Origin: UBA6022 sp038319685
GTDB lineage: Bacteria > Patescibacteriota > Saccharimonadia > Saccharimonadales > Saccharimonadaceae
DNA length: 64,000 nucleotides
Direction of reading: 5' to 3'
NCBI GenBank assembly: GCA_038319685.1
Contig: JBBQDN010000005.1
Location: 36,671-100,670 of the forward strand
The stretch's first letter is position 1; the number at the start of each line of letters is the position of its first letter. Under the pieces are notes generated by a model that did not search any database, was not told the origin of the DNA, and saw only the letters and a list, made by a program, of their open reading frames with translations. This document shows, one piece after another, positions 18,045-25,687 of the stretch. The position numbers were made by a program, and so were the translations under genes.

Positions 18045-19418
18045 CTATTTTTCGAGTAAAATGTAGCCCTCGCCTTTATTTGCTGTGTGCCAGCCGTTTC
18101 GTATGAGTTGCTGTGTCATCGATGAACGATTTGTGTTTATCGGTACCAGCACGCAGGTGATGTTGTGTACTGCAAACTGACCGTCACGAAACGATGCGTC
18201 GGTGAATATTTTTGTGTAGTCCGACATATACTTGTGACCACCACCTTCCCAGCTTGGCATGCGACCGTCGATATACACTTTATAACCTGGTAATTTCCAT
18301 ATCAGGTAGCCTCCGATGCCATATTCATTGAATAAGTTGCCTTTACAGGGGTGTTGTTCGAGATATGTCACCGCGTGAACGGGGTAATAATCTTCGCGGT
18401 TAGGGGAAATTGCATACACATCGTAGCCTGTCCAGCCGACAAACAGCGTGATAACGACGATAACAAACCATATAACATTTCGTCGACTGGTATCGATTGT
18501 GGTGGGGATTTTTATGGCCAATTCTTTGACGTACTCGGTCGTATACGGAAGTGACAGAACAACAAATAATGGGTAATGACGGATGCTCGATAGCGCGGCG
18601 AAAAACAATAAAACATCAACCTGCAGGTATGATCGCCATTTTTTCCCTAGGAGCAGTAAAAAACCAGCACCCCAAATCGCGACATAGGCGATCGTTTGCC
18701 ATACACTTCCGATAGGTACCCATTCGTTGATGACCCAGCGTAACGACCCGTCGAGTGTTGTACGGAAAATTTCAACATACAGATCGACACCGTAAGGATT
18801 GATAAATGTGACTAAAATTGAGCCGCCAAGTAATAAGAGGAGTTGTTTTGATCTTTTCACGATTGCCCAGTAACCCAGGAGCACGAGTCCGATGGCAAAT
18901 CCGCCATGTATATTTGCCCAGAGTAAAAAAAGTAGTGGCAATATATAGCGCCAACGACGATCACGGGCCTGTACAATGCGGTAAACTAGCACAACACCCA
19001 GAACAGTCCACGTGACCGCCCGGATGCCCGCAAACGGTAAAACGGCTAGAACACCCAGGATAATGAGGGGTCCGTACGATTTACGAGCGACGAGGAAGAA
19101 CGCGAGAGTCCATAGACTGGCATAGACTAGCGCCAGCAGTGTATAGCCACCGAACGAATACAGATAATAAAGTATGATATCACTCAACCATTCGTGATTC
19201 ACCCACGGGAAGTCAGACGCCGTATAGGTGAAAATATCAGTCGCTGGAATAGCGTGATGAACGAAATAATCACCGGACATCAAGTGCCATCCAAAATCAG
19301 GGTCTAGTTTAAGATAGGATAAAACAAAAAATAAAATAAAAACGAGACTAAAGGTCAGAAGTGGTGGCCAGTGGAGCCAGCGAAATAGTTTTTTAGTTTC
19401 GGAAATCTTTTGTCCCAT
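18045..19418 (-). CDS. Polytopic membrane protein, GT-C glycosyltransferase-like
   Basis: A 457-residue protein with about ten hydrophobic helices and a C-terminal soluble domain of some 110 residues. Start at ATG 19418, with GGGG upstream. The first extracytoplasmic loop carries DPDFGWHLMSGDYF and, further on, WVNHEWLSDI, an acidic motif after helix 1 as in GT-C transferases (PMT/ArnT-like), which transfer sugars from lipid carriers outside the membrane. The C-terminal domain has NLFNEYGIGGYLIWKLPGYK and YIDGRMPSW, a pattern seen in uncharacterised bacterial membrane proteins of this type. Substrate unknown. It begins 40 nt after the pilin gene at 19458 on the same strand, so the two may be cotranscribed, and pilin glycosylation is a possible role. 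Confidence 0.6.
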   Translation of the reverse strand: MGQKISETKKLFRWLHWPPLLTFSLVFILFFVLSYLKLDPDFGWHLMSGDYFVHHAIPATDIFTYTASDFPWVNHEWLSDIILYYLYSFGGYTLLALVYASLWTLAFFLVARKSYGPLIILGVLAVLPFAGIRAVTWTVLGVVLVYRIVQARDRRWRYILPLLFLLWANIHGGFAIGLVLLGYWAIVKRSKQLLLLLGGSILVTFINPYGVDLYVEIFRTTLDGSLRWVINEWVPIGSVWQTIAYVAIWGAGFLLLLGKKWRSYLQVDVLLFFAALSSIRHYPLFVVLSLPYTTEYVKELAIKIPTTIDTSRRNVIWFVIVVITLFVGWTGYDVYAISPNREDYYPVHAVTYLEQHPCKGNLFNEYGIGGYLIWKLPGYKVYIDGRMPSWEGGGHKYMSDYTKIFTDASFRDGQFAVHNITCVLVPINTNRSSMTQQLIRNGWHTANKGEGYILLEK

Positions 19419-19457
19419 TCGCCCCACTATACCATAGGGTATGGTGGCGGGTCGGTG

Positions 19458-19865
19458 CTACACGTTCGTTCCGCCGCTCACACCAGTTGGTGAAAAGCTA
19501 CCAATCACAAAGTTGATCATTGCGTACGCAAATAGCGCCACCATCACGCCGATGATCGCATATAAAATCGTATTTTTGGCGGCGGTGATGGCGGTCGAAT
19601 TACCACCGGATACCACGTAGCGTAGTCCTCCGACGATAATCATAATAACTGACACCGCACCAATGGCATATAGCATGACGTTACTGATTGTTGTGAAAAC
19701 ACCAGCTGCACCGAACAAATCGACGACCTGCCCTGTGCCCTGTGCAGCCAGAGCGCCATCGGCGACAGACCCGCCGAACGCGCTTGCCATGGGTGCAATC
19801 AGGATACTTAGGATAACCATAGTCACGCCAGAAATAGTGGCGAAGATAGTTTTGACTGATTTCAT
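19458..19865 (-). CDS. VirB2-like T4SS pilin 5
   Basis: A 135-residue protein starting at 19865, where AAAGGAAT lies upstream and a normal signal peptide begins (MKSVKTIFATISGVTM... cleavage near ASAFGGS). Two helices surround GGLRYVVSGGNSTAITAAKN. It is most like pilin 4 (shared G-T-G-Q, NVMLY-IGA-SVIM and ITAAKN-like blocks), pointing to duplication with inversion to the other strand. It ends with a short Gly/Thr tail. Confidence 0.8.
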   Translation of the reverse strand: MKSVKTIFATISGVTMVILSILIAPMASAFGGSVADGALAAQGTGQVVDLFGAAGVFTTISNVMLYAIGAVSVIMIIVGGLRYVVSGGNSTAITAAKNTILYAIIGVMVALFAYAMINFVIGSFSPTGVSGGTNV

Positions 19866-19902
19866 CCAGGATTCCTTTCGTGGTTTAGATAATATATTTA
19901 CC

Positions 19903-19930
19903 ATTATAGCAAAAGACGTGAAATAGTCTA
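19903..19930 (-). promoter_or_regulatory. Promoter of pilin 5
   Basis: Minus strand: -35 TAGACT (19925-19930), a 16-nt spacer, -10 TATAAT (19903-19908). The predicted start is near 19896, about 30 nt before the ATG. Confidence 0.65.
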
Positions 19931-20023
19931 CCCTCCGCCCCTGTAGTGTGCTACAATAATTCGAGCACGGGAGAGTTATATATGGCAAAAAGCCACCCTA
20001 TATACCCGCGCCGACGATCACAC

Positions 20024-20116
20024 GGAGGGGTACCCAAGTGGCTTAAGGGGATGGTTTGCTAAATCATTAGTCTGGGGAGACCTGGAGCGGGAGTTCGAAT
20101 CTCCCCTCCTCCGCCA
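20024..20116 (+). tRNA. tRNA-Ser(GCU)
   Basis: A 93-nt class II tRNA with encoded CCA. Acceptor GGAGGGG/CTCCTCC (one G-U pair); anticodon loop TTGCTAA (anticodon GCT); long variable arm; T-loop TTCGAAT. Reads AGC/AGU. Confidence 0.96.
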
Positions 20117-20156
20117 AATAAAGTAGACACTACGGCTGTAGTGTCTACTTTATTTG
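20115..20156 (+). terminator. Terminator hairpin overlapping the tRNA-Ser(GCU) CCA end
   Basis: Perfect 19-bp stem (20115-20133 with 20138-20156), loop GGCT. The left arm starts with the CA of the tRNA CCA. Confidence 0.85.
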
Positions 20157-20278
20157 CTTCGGAAGCGAGAGATTGGAACTCTCGCAATATTTCAAAATAA
20201 GCTGAGGGTTCAGCGCTGTAGATCAACGTATAGGCAGAATAAAATAGTGCGATATTCCTGAACAGTAAGAAATGACAA

Positions 20279-20950
20279 CTATTTTAGTTCTTCTCGAAGC
20301 TTTGTTAAATCAAAGACGGTGAATAAATGATCCGTTTGACCAATGAGTTCTTCATTGAATAGTTGCTCTAGCGCTCTACTTGCGGTTTCTCTGTTCATAT
20401 TTATCGAGTCTGCAATATCCTGATGTGTGATGGGGGCGTTAATAATAACTTTATTGTTATGTGAAGTGCCGAATCTTTCAGCAATAGAAAGAAGCTCGGC
20501 TATGACTCTCCCTCGCGCAGACCTAAATTCAAGTATTTGTATACGTTGTGTGTAAACTGCTATGACATTTACTGTTTGGTTTAGGATTTCTTGGGTTAAC
20601 CACATGTTTGTCCCCATTGCGATACGTAACTTATCTTTGGATGTTTTTATGACGGTCACATCATTCATTGCTTCGTAGAAAAGACCGGTAATGTGATTGC
20701 CATCTAGCGCCCACGGGAGGGGTATTAGCTCTCCTTCTTCATGGATCAGTAAAAGATTCGCATGACCATCAGCCGAAGTTGAATGTGATTTGACGAAGCC
20801 CTTTTTGATAAGATACACACCGTCTGGTTCATCATAGCCATTAACGATGGTTTCACCACCGACAAATTCTTCCGTCGTGCCATCACTGAAATACGAGAGT
20901 ATACTCTTATCTTTTCTGGTCGTTGAACGAAAACGGTTGTGGTCTATCAT
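20279..20950 (-). CDS. Crp/Fnr family transcription regulator
   Basis: A 223-residue regulator. Residues about 20-120 form a cyclic-nucleotide-binding-type beta barrel (FVGGETIVNGYDEPDGVYLIKKG), with no clear cAMP-binding R-S signature and no Cys cluster for an Fe-S sensor. A dimerisation helix follows (near 130-150), then a winged helix with APITHQDIADSINMNRETASRALEQL (about 168-195), the recognition helix of the family. A TATACT box ends 6 nt before the ATG, so the message is probably leaderless. The 16-bp palindrome at 20984-20999 is centred 41.5 bp upstream of that start, the usual place for a class II activator site. It is divergent from the small gene and baeRF-like gene to its right. 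Confidence 0.9.
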   Translation of the reverse strand: MIDHNRFRSTTRKDKSILSYFSDGTTEEFVGGETIVNGYDEPDGVYLIKKGFVKSHSTSADGHANLLLIHEEGELIPLPWALDGNHITGLFYEAMNDVTVIKTSKDKLRIAMGTNMWLTQEILNQTVNVIAVYTQRIQILEFRSARGRVIAELLSIAERFGTSHNNKVIINAPITHQDIADSINMNRETASRALEQLFNEELIGQTDHLFTVFDLTKLREELK

Positions 20951-20956
20951 AACGTC

Positions 20957-20962
20957 AGTATA
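20957..20962 (-). promoter_or_regulatory. -10 box of the Crp/Fnr gene (leaderless)
   Basis: TATACT on the minus strand, 6 nt from the ATG at 20950. There is no good -35 at the expected place (20980-20985), as in promoters that depend on an activator. Confidence 0.6.
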
Positions 20963-20983
20963 GAACTAATTATGATTTAATGT

Positions 20984-20999
20984 TGTGCGCAATCGCACA
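20984..20999. promoter_or_regulatory. Crp/Fnr-type operator
   Basis: The palindrome TGTGCGCAATCGCACA has the TGTGN-N6-NCACA geometry of Crp-family sites (consensus TGTGA-N6-TCACA) with C/G in place of A/T. It lies in the divergent intergenic region of a Crp/Fnr gene, which makes autoregulation likely. Confidence 0.65.
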
Positions 21000-21068
21000 G
21001 ACATAGCCCAATATAAGCACTACACTACGACTAGACTTCGGTTAATGGAGTTGCTAGGTGGGGGGGAT

Positions 21069-21254
21069 ATGACACACGGAATTATTTCAACAAAGAGTAA
21101 ATATTTTAAAAAACACACAGCAACACTCTCTTACAAACCAACGACAAAAAAAGATCTTAGATTCAAAACAATTCACTATGAGTTTTCTGCCATAGTATAT
21201 AGCCAAGCACGAATATTTAAAAAAATTGACCGAATACTGAAGAACACATATTAA
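21069..21254 (+). CDS. Small basic protein of unknown function
   Basis: A 61-residue protein rich in K, T and Y (KSKYFKKHTATLSYKPTTKK at residues 9-28). The ATG at 21069 is preferred because GGGGGGGAT lies directly upstream; an alternative GTG at 20985 would overlap the operator. Its stop is 4 nt before the next gene, so the two probably form an operon. No family recognised; composition suggests nucleic acid or ribosome binding, which is only a guess. Confidence 0.5.
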   Translation: MTHGIISTKSKYFKKHTATLSYKPTTKKDLRFKTIHYEFSAIVYSQARIFKKIDRILKNTY

Positions 21255-21258
21255 CATT

Positions 21259-22026
21259 ATGATTAAACCTGACATTATTGAAAAACTTGGACTATTTAAT
21301 AACTCTGAGCTAAATATATTCTCGGTATATCTGGGTAGTGATTCGATCAAGGCACCAAGTAGCGGGTTTTTGCGTACCCAGTTTCACTCATTATTGCACC
21401 GTGACATGGACTCGGTATCTCGACACACATACGCCCATGACATACATAATATAACTCGGTATCTCGATGGATATATTCCGTCAGCGAGAACTATCGCTTT
21501 ATTTTCTTCTGGCGATCGACTATGGGAACAAGCGAGCCTGGAATACTCGCTTCCAATAGGTATAACCCTAGGTAATTCGCCCTACCTAAAACCGATACTT
21601 GGCTCTTTGGATCATTACTCAAAGTACATAGTACTGCTTGTTGATAGAGAAAAGCTTCGGATATTTACTGTCGATCAGGGTGAGATGGTAGATCATTCTG
21701 AGGTTTTGGATGATTCAGTCCCCCAGGTGTCTAAATCAACAGGGATGGAGTTTGCTGTTGGAAAGAGCGACGTTAATCAAAGGCATAACGACCTCCTTTT
21801 GCAGCGCCACATTGATTTACTGGCTAAATCAATCGTAAGATTTAATAATAAAGAACGAGTTAAATTTGTCATTATAGGGGGACATTCAGAACTATTCAAA
21901 AAAGTATACGCATCACTACCTCCGGGTATCCGATCAAAGGTTGCGGGTACATTTGTGACAGAAGTCAATATTCCGCTTAGTGATATCATGAAGAAATCTA
22001 AACTAGTTGCGGCACAGGTTAGTTAA
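21259..22026 (+). CDS. baeRF-like (bacterial eRF1/Vms1-related) protein
   Basis: A 255-residue protein with the overall pattern of bacterial archaeo-eukaryotic release-factor-like domains: an N-terminal strand with FSVYLGSDS, a central LVDREKLRIFTVDQGEMVDH (about 133-152), DLLLQRHIDLLAKSIV, then FVIIGGHSELFKKVYASLP (about 202-220) and VAGTFVTEVN. eRF1/Vms1-type proteins hydrolyse peptidyl-tRNA or act in ribosome rescue; bacterial members are uncharacterised and often stress-linked. It is cotranscribed with the small basic protein and divergent from a Crp/Fnr regulator. I rate the family as likely and the function as open. Confidence 0.55.
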   Translation: MIKPDIIEKLGLFNNSELNIFSVYLGSDSIKAPSSGFLRTQFHSLLHRDMDSVSRHTYAHDIHNITRYLDGYIPSARTIALFSSGDRLWEQASLEYSLPIGITLGNSPYLKPILGSLDHYSKYIVLLVDREKLRIFTVDQGEMVDHSEVLDDSVPQVSKSTGMEFAVGKSDVNQRHNDLLLQRHIDLLAKSIVRFNNKERVKFVIIGGHSELFKKVYASLPPGIRSKVAGTFVTEVNIPLSDIMKKSKLVAAQVS

Positions 22027-22141
22027 TAAAAAAACTAATACGTGATGCTGCGCACACAGCACCGCGTTAAATACAATGAACCCGAGACTGAAACAATTGA
22101 ACTGATATGTCCCTTGCTCTGGTGATATACTAATAGTAATA

Positions 22142-22696
22142 ATGAATAAGCTTAGTCATAAATTGAAACAACTAATCGTCACCGTCGCGTGCTTGATGTT
22201 CGTTCTTATTCCCACAACCGTCGCTGCTTCGCCGTTTGGCCAAGGAGTCTTTGGTGCTGATGTGCCATTTGGGTCGGTCACAAGCCTGGCGATTAACCTT
22301 GGGGGGAACGTATCACTTAGTTTAAGCCCGAGTGGGCCAAACCTTAGCGGAACAGGGTCGCATGTTATTACGGTGACATCGACCGATGTTGTGGGCTACC
22401 AACTATTTGTTCGCAGTAACGGGAATAGTAATATGGTTAATGGCAGTGCAACCATCCCGGCAAGTGGCAATAGCACGGGGGCAGCGCTCAGTCTCAATAC
22501 TTGGGGGTTTAATACCGATGGAACCAGTAACTTTATCGGTATGACAACGACACCACGGCTTATCAAAGACACGACCGGACCGGCAAAGACGGGCGACACC
22601 ACGACTGTTACCTACGGGGCACTTACCGACGCAGTGCAATCTGCGGGCCAGTATACTACGACTGTGATTTATACTGCTATCGCAGAGAATCAGTAG
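22142..22696 (+). CDS. Secreted surface protein, WxL-like beta protein
   Basis: A 184-residue protein with a signal peptide (cleavage near VAASPFG) and a Ser/Gly/Thr/Asn-rich beta domain with little charge. Blocks such as VTSTDVVGYQLFVRSN and the ending YTTTVIYTAIAENQ resemble small wall-bound WxL/adhesin-like proteins. A TGATATACT extended -10 box ends 10 nt before the ATG, so the leader is very short. Its 3' end overlaps by 20 nt the convergent DUF916-like gene; in Firmicutes WxL and DUF916-type proteins occur together and bind each other. Confidence 0.55.
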   Translation: MNKLSHKLKQLIVTVACLMFVLIPTTVAASPFGQGVFGADVPFGSVTSLAINLGGNVSLSLSPSGPNLSGTGSHVITVTSTDVVGYQLFVRSNGNSNMVNGSATIPASGNSTGAALSLNTWGFNTDGTSNFIGMTTTPRLIKDTTGPAKTGDTTTVTYGALTDAVQSAGQYTTTVIYTAIAENQ

Positions 22697-23576
22697 TCGT
22701 CGGTTTTTTAGGCTGATGCCTAATACGTCGACGCCAACGAGCGAACATGACGATACCCCATCCTGCAACAATTACCACTGCATAAAACCATAACGGTGTG
22801 TATACGACAATTCCCTCGACAACGACGGGTTGTGATATATCAGTTGTATAGCCGTAGGTCACTTTGTATATACCAGGAAACAGTGGAGCTTGTACTGACT
22901 CATCGACATGTCGCACGACGCCAGGCAAAAGGATATGACTAACAGACACGGTGCTTTTATTGGTCCACGGGCCACCTATCGATGCGTGTACGGTCGCAGT
23001 GTAGTGAACGTTACCAGTGTTTGCGATATCGAGTGAGAATGGGATACGGTCACCGACAACAAAGGTGGTGATAGTATGTGACCGCAGTGTATTTGTTTGC
23101 GTTGTGTTGCCTCGTATAGTCATATATAGAGGTGCGGCTACTTGGATCCGGCTACTGACACCTTTTTGTTTGACCGTCGCACCGGCGATGATAGTGTAGT
23201 ATTTCCCTCCTGGTGCTGTACGCGCAGGCGGCGTCACACTATAGGTGACACGTTCGTTTTTCCCCGGTTCGAGTAGAACGACGGTTTTACTAAAATGCAA
23301 CCAGTTGTCTGTGACGTCACTAAACGTGTAGTTGTAGGAATAGTCCGAAACCGAGAATTCCTCGACAGATAGCGTGACGGTGAGCGGCGACTGGGTATAG
23401 TTTGCGACCATTACTTCCCCCAGTGCTGTTTTACCGGCGTCAACATCCAGAAAATTGCGCGGGGGCGAAATGAATAGCCCCCTGTTTGTCGTTGATTGGG
23501 CGTTTGCAGTAGTCGGACAAAGGCCGACCGACACAATCATGATAATGATCGCGGCCACAAATAGTATGCGTTTCAA
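22677..23576 (-). CDS. DUF916-like surface protein with C-terminal membrane anchor
   Basis: A 299-residue protein: signal peptide (to about residue 27), an Ig-like domain of the DUF916 / WxL-interacting type (LFISPPRNFLDVDAGKTALG, VTLSVEEFSVSD, TYSVTPPARTAPGGKYY), a second beta domain (about 150-245), one transmembrane helix (about 255-275) and a basic tail (RWRRRIRHQPKK). Topology: outside domain, anchored, short cytoplasmic tail. It shares this plan with the pair at 30.8-32.9 kb. Likely a wall- or partner-binding surface protein. Confidence 0.65.
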   Translation of the reverse strand: MKRILFVAAIIIMIVSVGLCPTTANAQSTTNRGLFISPPRNFLDVDAGKTALGEVMVANYTQSPLTVTLSVEEFSVSDYSYNYTFSDVTDNWLHFSKTVVLLEPGKNERVTYSVTPPARTAPGGKYYTIIAGATVKQKGVSSRIQVAAPLYMTIRGNTTQTNTLRSHTITTFVVGDRIPFSLDIANTGNVHYTATVHASIGGPWTNKSTVSVSHILLPGVVRHVDESVQAPLFPGIYKVTYGYTTDISQPVVVEGIVVYTPLWFYAVVIVAGWGIVMFARWRRRIRHQPKKPTTTDSLR

Positions 23577-23588
23577 CGGATGTACCCC

Positions 23589-24188
23589 CTAGCTGCGCTT
23601 GATGAGTTGGACTTGGATATCGGTCACGACATTATTGTAATGTTTGATAGCAAAGGCCTGAGATTCTTGGTTACGGGTCTGCCATTCGGGTGCAATAACA
23701 TAGCCATAGCCGAAATCAAAATCACACGTCACAGGATAGTGATCAAGCTTGTTGTCGATGCGCCACTGTTTATTGACGTACAAAAAACTAGCTTCTGAAA
23801 TGGCTCGCTGGTGGGTTGGATCTTGCCAGGCGCGCATACTGGAATAATACGGACAGACAATTCGCGCAAAACCCTTGAGTGGGATGTTTGGGTTAGCCGG
23901 GTCAAATTCGGCTGGTTTTAAAATACGGTAGATTTCGTCAAAAAACTGATAGAATGGATCATTAAAACTATCACCATGAGGAATATGTTCGACAAAGTTC
24001 GAACATTCGATTTCGTCGACAGAATTATCGGCAAATTGCGTCCACGGGAACGTCAAAAGGTCTTGAACGTAATCGACGCCCTTGGTTTTTATAAGATCAA
24101 CGCCTTTAAATCCTTCGGGTTTGTGTTCGCCAGACCCAAGCGATAATTTTAGGGGTTCAGTATTTTTTGTCGTTTTTTTCGTAGCCAT
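23589..24188 (-). CDS. SAM-dependent methyltransferase-like protein
   Basis: A 199-residue protein with a class I Rossmann start, LKLSLGSGEHKPEGFKGVDL (SAM-binding motif I plus acidic motif II, about 13-32), then DEIECSNFVEHIPHG and FDEIYRILKP, the motif IV/V region of small-molecule or sugar methyltransferases. It follows the glycosyltransferase-like gene by 10 nt, so the two probably modify the same product, perhaps the glycan of the fibre proteins upstream. Substrate unknown. Confidence 0.7.
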   Translation of the reverse strand: MATKKTTKNTEPLKLSLGSGEHKPEGFKGVDLIKTKGVDYVQDLLTFPWTQFADNSVDEIECSNFVEHIPHGDSFNDPFYQFFDEIYRILKPAEFDPANPNIPLKGFARIVCPYYSSMRAWQDPTHQRAISEASFLYVNKQWRIDNKLDHYPVTCDFDFGYGYVIAPEWQTRNQESQAFAIKHYNNVVTDIQVQLIKRS

Positions 24189-24198
24189 AAGTTCTCCT

Positions 24199-24924
24199 TT
24201 ACCACATCATCTGATTAACTGCATCGAAATGTCCAACCCGTACGCGGCTATCACACGCAAATTTATAGCCAAGTTCACGGGCGTGTTGGAAAAACCATAA
24301 ATCCTGCGTAAATACCTGGACACCGCCGCCAGGAACGACTTCTTGTTTGGTTTTGAACCAATGTCCGTATTCAAATCGTTTGTCTTTGAGCATTTCAATC
24401 CGGAATAGAGTAAATCCCATGCCAAGACCGTTACACGGGGTGATGGCTTCGGGGGCTGGTATGCGAGGAATAAAATTAAGTGGCATGGTATTTGGGTCAC
24501 CGTAGCACATTGGCTGTCCGGCGTCACCCTTGGTCCAGTACAGGCCACCAACGGCATCGTAATCGTCGATTGATTCGTATAGTTTGACCAGGCCGTCAGG
24601 TGGCGGTGCATTGTCTTCTTCGAGGGTGAGAATGAATTTGAATGAACTCAGTTCGGGGTTTTCAAGGATCATTTTGATAACCTGGTTATAGGCTTCGCCG
24701 ACTTCCATGCCCTCCATAAACAGCGGACCGAGGACTTTTTGGTTCATTGGACGAATCATTCCCTGCCAACTTTGGACAATACGAGCAGGAATCATGCCCC
24801 TAGTTGGGCAGACGATGATTGTCGATAGGTCACGATACGTCTTTTCTTTTTCCAGGCGCGTTGAATAGTCACTCGAGTTATGAATGCCGGCGTTGTCGGG
24901 TACGAGAATTTGTGGTTTTACCAT
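24199..24924 (-). CDS. GT-A-like glycosyltransferase
   Basis: A 241-residue protein with a nucleotide-sugar-binding style start (STIIVCPTRGMIPARIVQSW, about 34-53), then FILTLEEDNAPP (about 94-105), a DxD-like acidic motif after a beta strand, and AVGGLYWTKGD. This fits a GT-A fold transferase of the type found in phage and surface-polymer clusters. A TGATATACT box lies 11 nt before the ATG. It precedes the methyltransferase gene. No SD. Confidence 0.6.
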   Translation of the reverse strand: MVKPQILVPDNAGIHNSSDYSTRLEKEKTYRDLSTIIVCPTRGMIPARIVQSWQGMIRPMNQKVLGPLFMEGMEVGEAYNQVIKMILENPELSSFKFILTLEEDNAPPPDGLVKLYESIDDYDAVGGLYWTKGDAGQPMCYGDPNTMPLNFIPRIPAPEAITPCNGLGMGFTLFRIEMLKDKRFEYGHWFKTKQEVVPGGGVQVFTQDLWFFQHARELGYKFACDSRVRVGHFDAVNQMMW

Positions 24925-24971
24925 ATCTAGGATTTAGTATATCACGCCTTGAGCCAGCTGGTGCGGTATGT

Positions 24972-25661
24972 TTATGCGTCGACCCATGCAGTTGTAGCAG
25001 TGGGCGAAAATGGGCCGATGAACGACGCCGAACCGCCAGTAAAGCCAATATCATCAAAACAAAAATTACTAATAACACTGTTGGTGGTGAGTTTACCAAA
25101 TTCCGCGCTGGTCGCATTTGTCGTCCCAAGGTCAAGAGTAGAGGTAGTAAAGGTACTTTCAACAGGGCTTGCCGAATCTCCTACATAGTAGGCAAAAGAG
25201 GCTGATCCTGTTGTCGAGGTGTCGACAGTAATGCCAAGTTCGATGCGGTACCAGACGCCAGAACTTAGGGGATTAGTAAAGGTAAATATACCAACCCCTG
25301 AGGTGTCTGTCAACTGGAGCCTATACGTGCCAGAGGTATTAATGCATGTACAGGTTGTGGTACTGTTTCGTATGGTTGCGATGCGAGCTGCAGCCGATGG
25401 TGTACCAAGCATACAGAAATAAAATCGAATGGCAGCGTTAATATCGTTTTCACCATTGAACCTCATGGCCATTGTACCACCCGTAGTGTCCGAGCTAGCA
25501 TTGTAGGACTGAGACCCATGCATTACCGACAGGCCGCTATATTTAATTGACCCTGTTCCTGAAACGGCAACAACATTAAACGCATCACCCGACCCAGTCT
25601 GGTTAATAGCCAAATTGGCTCCGACCGTTCCACCCTCTGCGTTGTTATTATGGTATGCCAT
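24972..25661 (-). CDS. Fibre-cassette protein, LamG-like beta sandwich
   Basis: A 229-residue protein with no signal peptide, rich in S, T, G, N and A. The order of strands (MAMRFNGENDINAAIRFYF, YRLQLTDTSGVGIFTF, GVWYRIELGITVDTSTTGSA, then FDDIGFTGG near the C-terminus) looks like a concanavalin A/LamG-like fold, as in phage tail and virion decoration proteins. A TATACT box lies 12 nt before the ATG. It belongs to the fibre-like cassette upstream; secretion route and role unknown. Confidence 0.5.
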   Translation of the reverse strand: MAYHNNNAEGGTVGANLAINQTGSGDAFNVVAVSGTGSIKYSGLSVMHGSQSYNASSDTTGGTMAMRFNGENDINAAIRFYFCMLGTPSAAARIATIRNSTTTCTCINTSGTYRLQLTDTSGVGIFTFTNPLSSGVWYRIELGITVDTSTTGSASFAYYVGDSASPVESTFTTSTLDLGTTNATSAEFGKLTTNSVISNFCFDDIGFTGGSASFIGPFSPTATTAWVDA

Positions 25662-25687
25662 ACGTTACTATTTAGTATACACGGGCA

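Noticed and set aside
17921..18106. A 61-codon frame starting in tRNA-Ser(UGA)
   Set aside because: It reads through the tRNA and its terminator.
20166..20186. Hairpin GCGAGAG/CTCTCGC as a separate terminator or small RNA
   Set aside because: Only 7 bp, with no U-tract on either strand; too weak to call.
20985..21068. GTG start at 20985 for the small basic protein
   Set aside because: It would put the operator palindrome inside the coding region and ignores the strong G-rich SD before the ATG at 21069.
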